Shown here piece by piece: positions 51,601 through 60,803 of a DNA stretch of 64,000 bases (within the stretch, counting starts at the first letter, position 1; the number at the start of each line of letters is the position of its first letter). The stretch lies in contig NW_019775314.1 of assembly GCF_001039355.2 (NCBI RefSeq), positions 178,987 to 242,986 of the forward strand. Direction: 5' to 3'. This DNA is from Lingula anatina. Its lineage: Eukaryota; Brachiopoda; Lingulata; Lingulida; Lingulidae. The position numbers were made by a program, and so were the translations under genes. The notes beneath the pieces were generated by a model. The model was not told where the DNA came from. It saw only the letters and a program-made list of their open reading frames with translations, and searched no databases.

Positions 51601-53876
51601 ACGTGGCATTTCTCAGGTTTTGATCCTTTTATCTATTTACTTATTTATTTATTTATTTTTTTTATTTATTTATTGTTATTATTATTATTATTATTATTTC
51701 TATTATTATTATTATTACTTTCGTTGTTGTTGTTGCTGTTGTTATTATTGCGTGTATATCGTCAAGACTAAATGCATGTAACATATAAGGCTGGATATGC
51801 ATGCCTACCGTCATCTTTTCCTCGTCCATGCAGTTGAAATACTTAGTAAAGACGGCGCCAGTGTCGGGACGTCTCCACCACGTGCCATTGGATGTGCATT
51901 CTTTGTACGCTTGCGCTAAAATGATACGAAAAGTCGCTTTAAATAGACATTACTCGTTTTTTTTTTATTATTTTACTTTGGGTGTATAAAGATAATTTGT
52001 TTTGAAACCATTGCGTAAATGTATAATCTATAGACGGTAAATACATCCGGTAGAGAGAACTTATAAATACTAAGTATATAACACCCGAGTAATAAATCTT
52101 CCAAAAATGCAGTTAACAAATCAGGAAAAAAGGTAAGTTTGTAATATTTATAGTCAGACAGATTTTTCTATATATCCATCCATCTATCTATCTATCTATC
52201 TATCTAAAGACAGACATGCACACAGGCTGATACATGTAGCTGTTCAAAGTTGTGTCACAGAGGCTCTTCTACACACACTGGACAATATGTCACCCCCTGA
52301 ATCAGAGTAATCAAAGTTATTATGCCTGGTCTACTTATAATGTGACTAATGAGTATAAAACCGCTGTATCATGGAATTGTATTGTTGGTCTGTTTGTGAA
52401 ATTTGATGTTAAAAAATGATAAAAGGAGCATATTATTCTAGAGTCATTTATCTCCCCCAAAGTATTGGTTCAGTAGGGGTGACACTTCTATTGTCCAGTG
52501 TGTGTAACTGCTGAACAAATTAATCATGAATATGTGGAAATAATGCACTGGTTTTACAATTTTGTTTTGAAAAAGACGTGGCTTTGGCATTTTGTCTTGG
52601 AAACGGGAACTATCCGAATTCGATGTTTTAAAGCATCAGTAAGCCCAACCCTCCAACTACAGGGACGGATCCGGATATATTTTCTGACAGTCTTCCAAAT
52701 TATCTTTGTTGATCCATCCCCCATTTTTGATCGTCTTCCGACAGAAAAAATAGATACCGGTCTATGTAAACTTAAAAATCTGACCGTCTTCCAGAAGACC
52801 CAGAAGACGGCCTAAATCCGCCCCTGAACTATTTATTCCCTCTGAGAGTCTCGTATATAATCTGTTTACGAGGTCATTACTTTTGGGAGTCTCAATCACT
52901 TTAAGGTAGATCGATACGTTAAACTCGCTCGACTTGGCCAAAGCAGTTTTTTCTCGTTTCTTTTTGGGAAATACTCATCTAGATATAAGTGCAATCAAAT
53001 CAAGCACTTTTAAAGTGCACTTTTTCGTTGTTTTATTTACCATCCCTTTTAAGCTCTGCCTCTTTTTATTTTAATCTAATTGCTTTGTAAATTGGTGTAA
53101 GATAATGACCGTTTTTTTTTTTTTTTGCCGTAACTCCATAACTAAATCAAGCAGCATCATGAAAACTGGGATAGTTGACGGCATTTGGGTGAAATACAAT
53201 CCCGTGCCAGAATTTGTTTTAATTTTGTCTTGCCTATGAGATACGAGTCCCTAATTACGATGTTCCATCAAAGGCTGTCATTCATTCGCCTACCAGTATT
53301 GATTGATAAAACAACAAAAAAAAAAAGAATATTTCCTGGCATCAGATTGTACCGGTAGTCGTTATTGTTGTTATTAAATAGGCGTCAAAACGGTATTAGT
53401 AGCTGTTCAGGTAAGGGAGATCTGCTCGAAATAAAAAACAATTTTCAACACAAACACACTGGTGTTACGCCATGAAGCCATCATCTGATATTAGCAAATT
53501 TATCCTCATGCATGTTTGATGTGACAGCATTGTGTCATAAGATGACATAATCTATTTCTTCATTGCCTCTGGGGATAAGGAAACAGCTCCTAATATATCG
53601 ATCTACACTGTGCCTGAATATGATACTACTACCTTAGCGTAGTATATGTACTCCTTTCACAACCTCATTTTTTCTTAAACAGAGAGAAAATGTATTTGAA
53701 AAGCGCAAAGCCGTCACAACGAATCGAATTTTAATTATAAACACCTTTTAAATATGGGAGTAGAAAAAGAAGGTGAATAAGTGAAGGGACAAATTGATAG
53801 ATGCATGCACCTTTACACTGCGATGGTTTTGAAATAAAATTGAAAATGTGAAGGGAAGTTGCTGATGACTGTATTA

Positions 53877-53920
<44 letters not shown>

Positions 53921-55769
53921 NTATAGACGGTAAATACATCCGGTAGAGAGAACTTATAAATACTAAGTATATAACACCCGAGTAATAAATCTTCCAAAAA
54001 TGCAGTTAACAAATCAGGAAAAAAGGTAAGTTTGTAATATTTATAGTCAGACAGATTTTTCTATATATCCATCCATCTATCTATCTATCTATCTATCTAA
54101 AGACAGACATGCACACAGGCTGATACATGTAGCTGTTCAAAGTTGTGTCACAGAGGCTCTTCTACACACACTGGACAATATGTCACCCCCTGAATCAGAG
54201 TAATCAAAGTTATTATGCCTGGTCTACTTATAATGTGACTAATGAGTATAAAACCGCTGTATCATGGAATTGTATTGTTGGTCTGTTTGTGAAATTTGAT
54301 GTTAAAAAATGATAAAAGGAGCATATTATTCTAGAGTCATTTATCTCCCCCAAAGTATTGGTTCAGTAGGGGTGACACTTCTATTGTCCAGTGTGTGTAA
54401 CTGCTGAACAAATTAAGCATGAATATGTGGAAATAATGCACTGGTTTTACAATTTTGTTTTGAAAAAGACGTGGCTTTGGCATTTTGTCTTGGAAACGGG
54501 AACTATCCGAATTCGATGTTTTAAAGCATCAGTAAGCCCAACCCTCCAACTACAGGGACGGATCCGGATATATTTTCTGACAGTCTTCCAAATTATCTTT
54601 GTTGATCCATCCCCCATTTTTGATCGTCTTCCGACAGAAAAAATAGATACCGGTCTATGTAAACTTAAAAATCTGACCGTCTTCCAGAAGACCCAGAAGA
54701 CGGCCTAAATCCGCCCCTGAACTATTTATTCCCTCTGAGAGTCTCGTATATAATCTGTTTACGAGGTCATTACTTTTGGGAGTCTCAATCACTTTAAGGT
54801 AGATCGATACGTTAAACTCGCTCGACTTGGCCAAAGCAGTTTTTTCTCGTTTCTTTTTGGGAAATACTCATCTAGATATAAGTGCAATCAAATCAAGCAC
54901 TTTTAAAGTGCACTTTTTCGTTGTTTTATTTACCATCCCTTTTAAGCTCTGCCTCTTTTTATTTTAATCTAATTGCTTTGTAAATTGGTGTAAGATAATG
55001 ACCGTTTTTTTTTTTTTTTGCCGTAACTCCATAACTAAATCAAGCAGCATCATGAAAACTGGGATAGTTGACGGCATTTGGGTGAAATACAATCCCGTGC
55101 CAGAATTTGTTTTAATTTTGTCTTGCCTATGAGATACGAGTCCCTAATTACGATGTTCCATCAAAGGCTGTCATTCATTCGCCTACCAGTATTGATTGAT
55201 AAAACAACAAAAAAAAAAAGAATATTTCCTGGCATCAGATTGTACCGGTAGTCGTTATTGTTGTTATTAAATAGGCGTCAAAACGGTATTAGTAGCTGTT
55301 CAGGTAAGGGAGATCTGCTCGAAATAAAAAACAATTTTCAACACAAACACACTGGTGTTACGCCATGAAGCCATCATCTGATATTAGCAAATTTATCCTC
55401 ATGCATGTTTGATGTGACAGCATTGTGTCATAAGATGACATAATCTATTTCTTCATTGCCTCTGGGGATAAGGAAACAGCTCCTAATATATCGATCTACA
55501 CTGTGCCTGAATATGATACTACTACCTTAGCGTAGTATATGTACTCCTTTCACAACCTCATTTTTTCTTAAACAGAGAGAAAATGTATTTGAAAAGCGCA
55601 AAGCCGTCACAACGAATCGAATTTTAATTATAAACACCTTTTAAATATGGGAGTAGAAAAAGAAGGTGAATAAGTGAAGGGACAAATTGATAGATGCATG
55701 CACCTTTACACTGCGATGGTTTTGAAATAAAATTGAAAATGTGAAGGGAAGTTGCTGATGACTGTATTA

Positions 55770-55835
<66 letters not shown>

Positions 55836-56096
55836 GTCATTTTAACGAGTAATCTATCTATCTATCTATCTATAGACATGCATACACACAGGTTGATAGC
55901 TTTTCAAAAGTTGCGTGACCTATAGGGTCTTCTAACTACTGAATGTGCATGAAATCCCGTGCCCTCACCACTGAATACTCACCCAGGGGATCCCACTCTT
56001 TGGACACATACTGTGGGCAGGGGGAGTACACCGTGGTCCCGGCAGGGGTGTCGTCCCAGCATGCCCAGCCGTCCCATGTGCGATAGCAGTAAAGGC
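42454..56096 (-). CDS. Receptor gene 2: class B1 GPCR, calcitonin/DH31-receptor-like (5' end missing)
   Basis: A second secretin-family receptor on the opposite strand, converging on gene 1. Eleven exons, in transcript order 55983-56096, 51809-51915, 49920-50011, 48584-48710, 47773-47926, 47380-47446, 46791-46854, 46412-46497, 43377-43509, 43001-43042 and 42454-42675, join in frame into about 402 codons. [15 protein letters not shown] is the calcitonin/CGRP-receptor signature in the hormone domain. HKNLFVS (TM2), [15 protein letters not shown] (TM3), GWGLP (TM4), [12 protein letters not shown] (TM6) and [14 protein letters not shown] (TM7) also fit calcitonin/DH31 receptors, which act at the cell surface mainly through Gs. 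The signal peptide and first ectodomain Cys are missing; a weak candidate exon is listed at 57366. Class is near certain, subfamily fairly strong. Confidence 0.9.
42727..42776. repeat. (AAT)n microsatellite
   Basis: Interrupted AAT repeat in the last intron of gene 2, about 50 bp from the final acceptor. Confidence 0.9.
43001..43042 (-). CDS. Gene 2 exon: 42-bp TM7 micro-exon
   Basis: Acceptor TTTTTCAG|GGTTTC; donor GCGAG|GTAATT. Exactly 14 codons, [14 protein letters not shown], phase 0 to 0. Many vertebrate class B receptor genes carry an equivalent 42-bp TM7 exon, and its skipping gives known in-frame variants (CRHR1d, calcitonin receptor delta-e13). Confidence 0.95.
43349..43356. promoter_or_regulatory. 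CRE palindrome TGACGTCA
   Basis: Exact consensus, about 20 bp inside the intron past the donor of the gene 2 TM6 exon. Confidence 0.35.
43377..43509 (-). CDS. Gene 2 exon: TM6 to start of TM7
   Basis: Acceptor TTTCAG|AAAAGC; donor TTCCAG|GTAAGC. 133 bp, phase 2 to 0. It encodes [15 protein letters not shown], then [12 protein letters not shown], typical of calcitonin-type TM6, and ends at the TSFQ before the 42-bp exon. Confidence 0.95.
43510..46411 (-). other. Gene 2 intron between TM5 and TM6 exons
   Basis: A 2.9-kb intron. A less AT-rich patch at about 44590-45000 holds a 78-codon plus-strand ORF (44658-44894) with no recognised domain. A CRE palindrome lies just upstream at 46391. No mobile element was delineated. 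Confidence 0.7.
46391..46398. promoter_or_regulatory. CRE palindrome TGACGTCA
   Basis: Exact consensus about 13 bp into the intron from the donor of the gene 2 TM5 exon. Confidence 0.35.
46412..46497 (-). CDS. Gene 2 exon: TM5
   Basis: Acceptor AATTTCAG|CTCAAC; donor GGCAG|GTGAGA. 86 bp, phase 0 to 2, the same length as the TM5 exon of gene 1. It encodes [18 protein letters not shown], the class B TM5 end. Confidence 0.95.
46791..46854 (-). CDS. Gene 2 exon: ECL2 to TM5 start (64 bp)
   Basis: Acceptor TTTCTAATAG|ATGTTGG; donor TTGTTA|GTAAGT. 64 bp, phase 2 to 0. It encodes [13 protein letters not shown], which supplies the ECL2 Cys-Trp that pairs with TM3. In other frames it is interrupted by stops, so it is found only by phase matching. 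Confidence 0.92.
47380..47446 (-). CDS. Gene 2 exon: TM4 (67 bp)
   Basis: Acceptor TTACACAG|GTTTAC; donor CACGA|GTAAGT. 67 bp, phase 1 to 2. It encodes [19 protein letters not shown], completing the GWG.P motif of TM4. Confidence 0.93.
47667..47761. promoter_or_regulatory. Two CRE palindromes
   Basis: Exact TGACGTCA at 47667-47674 and 47754-47761, in the intron between the TM3 and TM4 exons of gene 2, the second about 12 bp past the TM3 exon donor. Confidence 0.35.
47773..47926 (-). CDS. Gene 2 exon: TM3 to TM4 start
   Basis: Acceptor GTATTTCAG|TTTTGG; donor ATGGG|GTAAGT. 154 bp, phase 0 to 1. It encodes FWCQG, with the TM3 disulfide Cys, and [15 protein letters not shown], strongly like calcitonin/CGRP receptors. 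Confidence 0.95.
48402..48566. mobile_element. 165-bp MITE with CAGGCCCGT termini
   Basis: It starts CAGGCCCGTGGCCAGC and ends GCTACGGGCCTG, giving inverted CAGGCCCGTRG termini. The interior is non-coding with a G run. The flanks TGATA and CGATA match at four of five bases, consistent with an aged 5-bp target-site duplication. It sits in the gene 2 intron, 17 bp from the TM2 exon donor. Confidence 0.75.
48584..48710 (-). CDS. Gene 2 exon: ICL1 and TM2
   Basis: Acceptor AATTCCAG|GCAGCT; donor AACCCG|GTGAGA. 127 bp, phase 2 to 0. It encodes [19 protein letters not shown], the conserved TM2 entry, and ends in the first extracellular loop. Confidence 0.95.
49920..50011 (-). CDS. Gene 2 exon: TM1
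   Basis: Acceptor TATTTTCAG|GAAAAC; donor TTTCAA|GTAAGT. 92 bp, phase 0 to 2. It encodes [19 protein letters not shown] and the rest of the first membrane helix. Confidence 0.95.
51073..51239. mobile_element. 167-bp MITE, CAGGGGCGG family, copy 1
   Basis: It starts CAGGGGCGGAT and ends ATCCGCCCCTG, flanked on both sides by GTTGA, a perfect 5-bp target-site duplication. It includes TCTTCTGGGTCTTCCAGAAG near the left end. Copies 2 and 3 of the same family lie inverted at 52660 and 54553. Confidence 0.92.
51640..51750. repeat. TTTA/TTA/TTG-rich microsatellite
   Basis: Compound simple-sequence tract of TTTA, TTA and TTG units in a gene 2 intron. Confidence 0.9.
51809..51915 (-). CDS. Gene 2 exon: hormone-receptor domain, part 2
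   Basis: Acceptor TCATTTTAG|CGCAAG; donor ATGACG|GTAGGC. 107 bp, phase 1 to 0. It encodes [12 protein letters not shown] and YFNCMDEE, supplying the last two ectodomain cysteines and one N-glycosylation site (NGT). Confidence 0.93.
52029..53920. repeat. Tandem duplication, copy 1
   Basis: From TATAGACGGTAAATACATCC to the end of a short TTA tract. It repeats at 53922 with a constant offset of 1,893 bp. By eye the copies differ by one substitution (T at 52524, G at 54417) and by the length of the terminal TTA tract (about 40 versus 62 bp). An N sits at the junction (53921). Confidence 0.97.
52660..52826. mobile_element. 167-bp MITE, CAGGGGCGG family, copy 2 (inverted)
   Basis: It starts CAGGGACGGATCC and ends ATCCGCCCCTG, flanked by AACTA on both sides, a perfect 5-bp target-site duplication. 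The interior is the reverse complement of the copy at 51073 (for example CTTCCAGAAGACCCAGAAGA). It creates a spurious 105-codon ORF at 52498-52815. Confidence 0.92.
54553..54719. mobile_element. 167-bp MITE, copy 3 (within duplication copy 2)
   Basis: The same insertion as at 52660, carried along in the 1,893-bp duplication with the same AACTA flanks, so not an independent insertion. Confidence 0.92.
55774..55835. repeat. (TTA)n microsatellite
   Basis: About 62 bp of TTA repeat. The equivalent tract at 53881-53920 is about 40 bp and is truncated at the N. Confidence 0.95.
55983..56096 (-). CDS. Gene 2 exon: hormone-receptor domain, part 1
   Basis: Acceptor TTAAATTTAG|GCCTTT; donor CCCTGG|GTGAGT. 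114 bp, phase 1 to 1. It encodes [19 protein letters not shown] and SPCPQY, with ectodomain cysteines 2 to 4. [13 protein letters not shown] is the strongest single clue for calcitonin/CGRP/DH31 receptors. The start phase requires at least one exon farther upstream. Confidence 0.95.
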
Positions 56097-57365
56097 CTAA
56101 ATTTAAAAAAAATCATACATATGTACAAATGTATAGGCCCTACTATATAAAATATGTATTTCGGTCTTAGTGCACGAAAACCATGCAACCACTTTTAAAG
56201 CAGAAATGTCATTGTTCGATGTTTCATTCAATTCACCACCCCACGCGCTTGCCCCCGTTTTTTGTCAGTTTAACTGATTTGTAAATTGGTACAATATAGT
56301 AATAACTAAGTCAAACATGTAGATGCAAAGGGACGTGCATGCATGACAAATAAAATGGGAGCTTTTGCATTATACATAGGAAGTTGATATTCTATGTGAT
56401 ATACAGGTACCTGTATATCACAATATTTTTGAGTCCTCATTCTCAATTTCTTCATGTATCTTATAATAAGTATAATGAGGAAATAGATGAAACCGAGGTC
56501 ATGTTAGGCTTTGCTCAGATTCACGTCGAGGTCGCTAAAAACTCGTCATCGCGCTCGCTATTTAGTGGCAATATAAGAGATTAAACGTAAAAGCGATTTA
56601 CCCTTTTAAGTTTTAAAAAACTGCAATGACCAAATAAAAAGTGGATATTTTTATCAGCCCCCTTCATCACTTCATCACTACAGACTAAAACACAGACAAA
56701 ACTGTAAAATAAAACTGACAAAAGTATTATCTGCTCAGAATATCAGTTTAAAGATCGCCAAGCGACTCAATTACGACGGTAGTGGGTAGGGAATCAGGAG
56801 GATTAGATTAGATTAAACCCTTGCGGTGAGAAATCGGAACAAATCAGCCCTTTGCTGAATAAGCGCTATAGTGCAGGGATATAGGTTAAGAGAGGCATTT
56901 CATCCCTAGATAGAATTGGCACATGCCCCATGGCCCCATAGAATTGGCACATGCCCCATGGACTGGATAGAAACACGCCTTATCAAGCCATTAAACGGAT
57001 TAAATCTCGGCTCCGGGGGGTTAATTGCTAGGCCATTGCTGTGGAGGCGGGGAGACCATCAGGGAAATTAGCGGCGTCGCTTTTGAAGTGGGGTCAGCCA
57101 TATTTAATCAGCGGATCAGTTAGTCCACGGATTATCTGTTCTGAATGCGCTCTAATTGTTTCAGTGACATATCAATCAAGGCAAATTAGATTCAGAATTG
57201 ATGCGAATTGTAATAAAAGCATGCTCCGAGTTAGCATGGACACCTTGATATAAGGACGCCCTAAGTTCATCGATCATTTCAGAAGTTTTTTTTCGGCTGT
57301 CCCTGAAGGTACGTGTTGCCAGAGAAGATCACCATTCACTGCTCAGAGGAAAGTCAAAAGCTCAC
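56097..57365. other. Region upstream of gene 2 recognised exons
   Basis: Probably intron of gene 2. It holds AGAATTGGCACATGCCCC twice in tandem (56912 and 56940) and a degenerate MITE fragment at 57045-57150. Confidence 0.5.
57045..57150. mobile_element. Degenerate MITE fragment, GCATTCAGAACAG family
   Basis: The right end CTGTTCTGAATGCGC and internal CCATATTTAATCAG and ATTAGCGG match, in inverted orientation, the elements at 41117 and 58678. The left end is not preserved. Confidence 0.5.
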
Positions 57366-57425
57366 CCGTGGTGTGCATGTAGCCCAATTTGAGTCCTAAG
57401 ATAAATTTAACACTACAGAATATGT
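57366..57425 (-). CDS. Tentative gene 2 N-terminal exon
   Basis: A good donor (CCACGG|GTGAGC) leaves the phase 1 that exon 55983-56096 requires, and the joined peptide reads [11 protein letters not shown], comparable to the EGxYCNRTW of calcitonin receptors. The exon taken from CTCAATAG has one Cys 20 positions before the next (usually about 17). Against it: the peptide is unusually hydrophobic and the segment lies within an inverted-repeat-bounded interval. Weak. Confidence 0.22.
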
Positions 57426-57650
57426 CTATTGAGACCGAAGATAAATCAGTAGAAAAACAAATTAAATGAAATACTGCGTCTTGTTTAAGACAAAAAATTA
57501 GTGACTTATGATTTAGACTAATCATTATTCTTACTTTATTGAAGAGGTGTACAACAATGTATGAGTTCTTCTTAAAAAAAAAAAAGGTCCAGGTGTACAC
57601 CAAATTGTGGACTTAAAAGACAAGTTCGTGGCCATGGGGCATGTGCCAAT

Positions 57651-58677
57651 TTTTCTCTGAAGCTGGTGCGCAGCAATCATCAAAATAAAGACCCCAATAC
57701 GCACTTTTGTACATGTATCTTAAAATGATTCATAGTCGCCTCCTTTTCCCTCGGTTATTACAATAATAATTGGAATCGAAATAGTTGACGGCGTTGTGAG
57801 AGTAGTTTTCGATTTTTATTACATTTTTAACATCGGCTAAAGTGATGAAATGGATGTCTCATTTGAGATGTAAAGGAGCCACGGTTTTTCCTTTTTAAAA
57901 GAAGAATATGGATTATAGTTGGGAGATATTACACACCCAATCCAATTACGCCCAAATAAGACAAGTGTTGCAGTTATTGACAAGAGTTATCCCAAGTTTA
58001 TCCTGTTATGCCTTGTTATCATACTCTTATGATCAATTTCCTGTTAGATCATATGTGAAACGCACATTCATCGTCATGATATCTTATGGGCTTTAGAATT
58101 AGACTTCAAACTGGCGCGTAGGACGCTTAATGTAAGTGTGAGGGAGTGTGAGCAGAGTAGGAAATGGGGGGGGGGGGACAGCTGAAAACTTACAAATAAA
58201 TGAATAAATAAATTGTGGTAATAATAGTGCTCGGTAGATGGAAGATTCCCTTTAAAGGGATAATAACTCTTCGTATGAGATCTATATTTCACAATAAAAA
58301 CATTGTAAACAACTAACAGAAACATAATATATTCTGTTTTACCACAAAACGGCAGTTATAGCTATTATTCTGATATCTGAGCTTGACATCAGACCACGTG
58401 ACCTCCATAGATGGATATACTCTGCAATATTCTCTAAAGAGATTATAAAATAAAACCAAACTTTTTAGAAAAAAAAACAGGGACTAACTTTGAATGTAGA
58501 AATGAATTCGTTAACAATTGGCAAGTATGGTAAAATTGTTTTTTACTCGGGAAAATTCAATTTTTGGCCAAAACGAACAGTTATTATCCCTTTAACTAAC
58601 CCTGCCCGCTTCTTGCTCTTTTGCCTGACGTCATTGAAACAAAAGGGGGGGGACGCTTCCCCACACCAACGATATTA
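57651..58677. other. No gene recognised
   Basis: Short ORFs only; G runs at about 58166-58179 and 58645-58652; a CRE palindrome at 58626. It could be gene 2 intron or upstream sequence. Confidence 0.5.
58626..58633. promoter_or_regulatory. CRE palindrome TGACGTCA
   Basis: Exact consensus upstream of the recognised part of gene 2; no associated promoter could be shown. Confidence 0.35.
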
Positions 58678-58846
58678 GGCCTCATTCAGCATACTACTAG
58701 TCCGAGGGCCAAATATGGCCGACCCACTGGAATATTTCCCCATCGCAAATCTATTCAGTGTCTATTAGCGGATTAAACGGCAAGCTTTGTAATGAGTCGC
58801 CATGTTTGACCCTCGGACTAGTAAGTCCCCTATTCTGAATGGGGCC
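58678..58846. mobile_element. 169-bp PIF/Harbinger-like MITE
   Basis: GGCCTCATTCAG at the left and CTGAATGGGGCC at the right, with ACTAGTCCGAGGG inverted just inside each end, define imperfect terminal inverted repeats of about 40 bp. TTA flanks both sides, a 3-bp target-site duplication typical of PIF/Harbinger elements. The interior matches the element at 41117. Confidence 0.85.
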
Positions 58847-60803
58847 TTAGACTCTCGCTTAATTCGTACACATTCGATCGACCGAAAGGAACATGCTGTC
58901 TTGGTACGCTTGAACTCGTTTTAATAGCCAAAAGCACAATTAGGACTTGAAGCACCAAATCAAGCTGCATAGCTTGCTTATAAACACATGTAAAGTTAAT
59001 TAATTGCGGTTAAGAAATGTAATCGTTAGCTGAAACTGCACACTGCGTACTTAAAAATTTGCTGAAATGTTCACGAGTTAACGAAAAAGATCCACTTAAC
59101 GGCAATTACTTTTGAAGTGCTGTAACATTACTCATCGCAATAACGGGCAAAATGAAACATCGATTCATTAAATCCGGCATTTAAAGTTTATAGATATCAA
59201 CCCTGATGAGATGCCAGAGGCCCGGCTGGATTAAACATGTGCATGGGGCAGAAAAAATTAACTGGCGGCATTTTTTTTTCAAATTCCATGCAATTTTCTC
59301 GTACATCATTAACTTAATGTAGACGCGAATAGATGCACGTAACGCTTATTTAGAAAATATGTAGAAGTGCCAGAGTTTGAATCACGCGAAATTGTATTTT
59401 CCGAAATTAAATTGATTTGGGCACAGATCTTATTGTGCGAGAGATTCAGAGGCCAAGCAATAAAATTTGTTTTCTTGGAAAAATAAACCTGTTTCTTTTA
59501 ATCACCATGACCAAAATTGTTCATAAAATTACGAACCATATATTAAAAGAAAACTTTCTTTACGTTTGAGTTTCTGACTTTTTGGGGGAGGGGGTCAATT
59601 GGTGCCTGTAACGAAACAATCGTTATTTCCTTGTCGAGTTTCTGTGACTTGGTCAACCTACCATATTCTTTTCTTATTGAACATGTATGTCCTTTTAACA
59701 TGTAAGACAGATCCGCCTACGAGTCCCTTATGAAATCTGACTACAACACATGGCATGCACGTTATCCATAGAGTCAGGGTAATCTAATTGCATTTTCCAC
59801 ATACTGAGATTGACGTTTTCCTAGAACCATCCAAGATTGTTTACAACGTTTTCCTCGGTCAGTGATTTTGATTTTGATTGGTTTCGTCTCCGTTATGAGC
59901 TTTCAATTATATAGTAAGCTCCTACTATATAATATTTACCGGTACTAAAAGCTGTAGGAGGCACTGGGTTCACGATGACCAATTTATCGTGAATTAGGTT
60001 TTTGATGGAAGTCTGTGATTAAACGTCACCTATACTTGTCCTTTGTTGAAGGTAAGAAAGTGCAAGTGTAATTATAACAGAAAGTTGAAAGTTGACCCAT
60101 TCTTTAAATATGCTTTGAATATGCGTTGAGGTCGGGACCTCAATTCCAAAGGCTTTGCGTCAATCCACGACCAGGTTAAAGTAAATGCAATAGTAGAATT
60201 TTTTAAAAAAAAAGTGTACTCGGGTTCTGTCCAGTTTCGCTCGCTACACGGTTATTTGAAAGGGAGCACGGGAAGAAGGGGTGAACCTTGCAAAAGACAG
60301 TAAGGTAGCGAGAGGGAGGGGAAGTAGTCGCTTGTCACCCTCTTTAAATGGGCTCACCACTGAAAACAACTTAAAAAATATAAATTCATCTCCTCGCTAT
60401 TCAAACAGCATAGCACTGCTTTGTGTTTATATATACATGTATGTTTATGTACATGTATGTATGTATGTATGTAAGGTTTATATATGTATGTAATACACAC
60501 ACACACACACACACACAAATGTTTTGATATAGTATGTGGGCTGTAAGCGAAAAAATCAGGAAGTTCGACGACGAGGATACCCCCTGGGCCTTTTTATGGT
60601 TAACCTCTACCCCCCACACCTTAAAAGTGCATCGCCGTGACCAAAATGGATTATGATTTCATAATTTTTTCATTTCTAGAGGAAAAGTGTCTAATCAACT
60701 GGAAATGGGAGGTTTGGGTTTGAAGCAGAGGAGAAATCTGAGGAAATTGACAGACTGAACTCTCGACGATAAGACAACTTCACACATTGATAACCATAGC
60801 ACA
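58847..60803. other. No gene recognised
   Basis: AT-rich sequence with short ORFs only; TATG/CA simple repeats at 60430-60517. No RNA gene or exon could be supported. Confidence 0.55.
60490..60517. repeat. (CA)n microsatellite
   Basis: CA tract of about 26 bp following a TATG-rich stretch. Confidence 0.93.

Larger units (their letters stand above)
50012..51808 (-). other. Gene 2 intron between hormone domain and TM1
   Basis: A 1.8-kb intron. It contains a GT-rich low-complexity patch around 50410-50540, the 167-bp transposon at 51073-51239 and a TTA/TTG-rich microsatellite at about 51640-51750. Confidence 0.75.
53922..55835. repeat. Tandem duplication, copy 2
   Basis: The near-identical second copy of the unit at 52029, including its internal MITE, TATC tract, TACCGGTA palindrome and longer TTA tail. 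The N and the microsatellite junction suggest two haplotypes or reads placed in series rather than a real duplication. Confidence 0.97.
51916..55982 (-). other. Gene 2 intron holding a large tandem duplication
   Basis: A 4.1-kb intron, of which 3.8 kb is the two copies of the 1,893-bp duplicated unit. No other coding exon is needed because both flanking exons are phase 1. Confidence 0.85.
56912..57650. repeat. Interval bounded by inverted 20-bp repeats
   Basis: AATTGGCACATGCCCCATGG occurs twice at the left (starting at 56914 and again about 28 bp later), and its reverse complement CCATGGGGCATGTGCCAATT lies at 57632-57651. The enclosed 0.74 kb includes a degenerate MITE fragment and the tentative exon at 57366. 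No target-site duplication was found. Confidence 0.65.

Noticed and set aside
52498-52815. 105-codon ORF repeated at 54391
   Set aside because: It spans a MITE and intron sequence inside the duplicated unit; it is repeated only because the DNA is duplicated.
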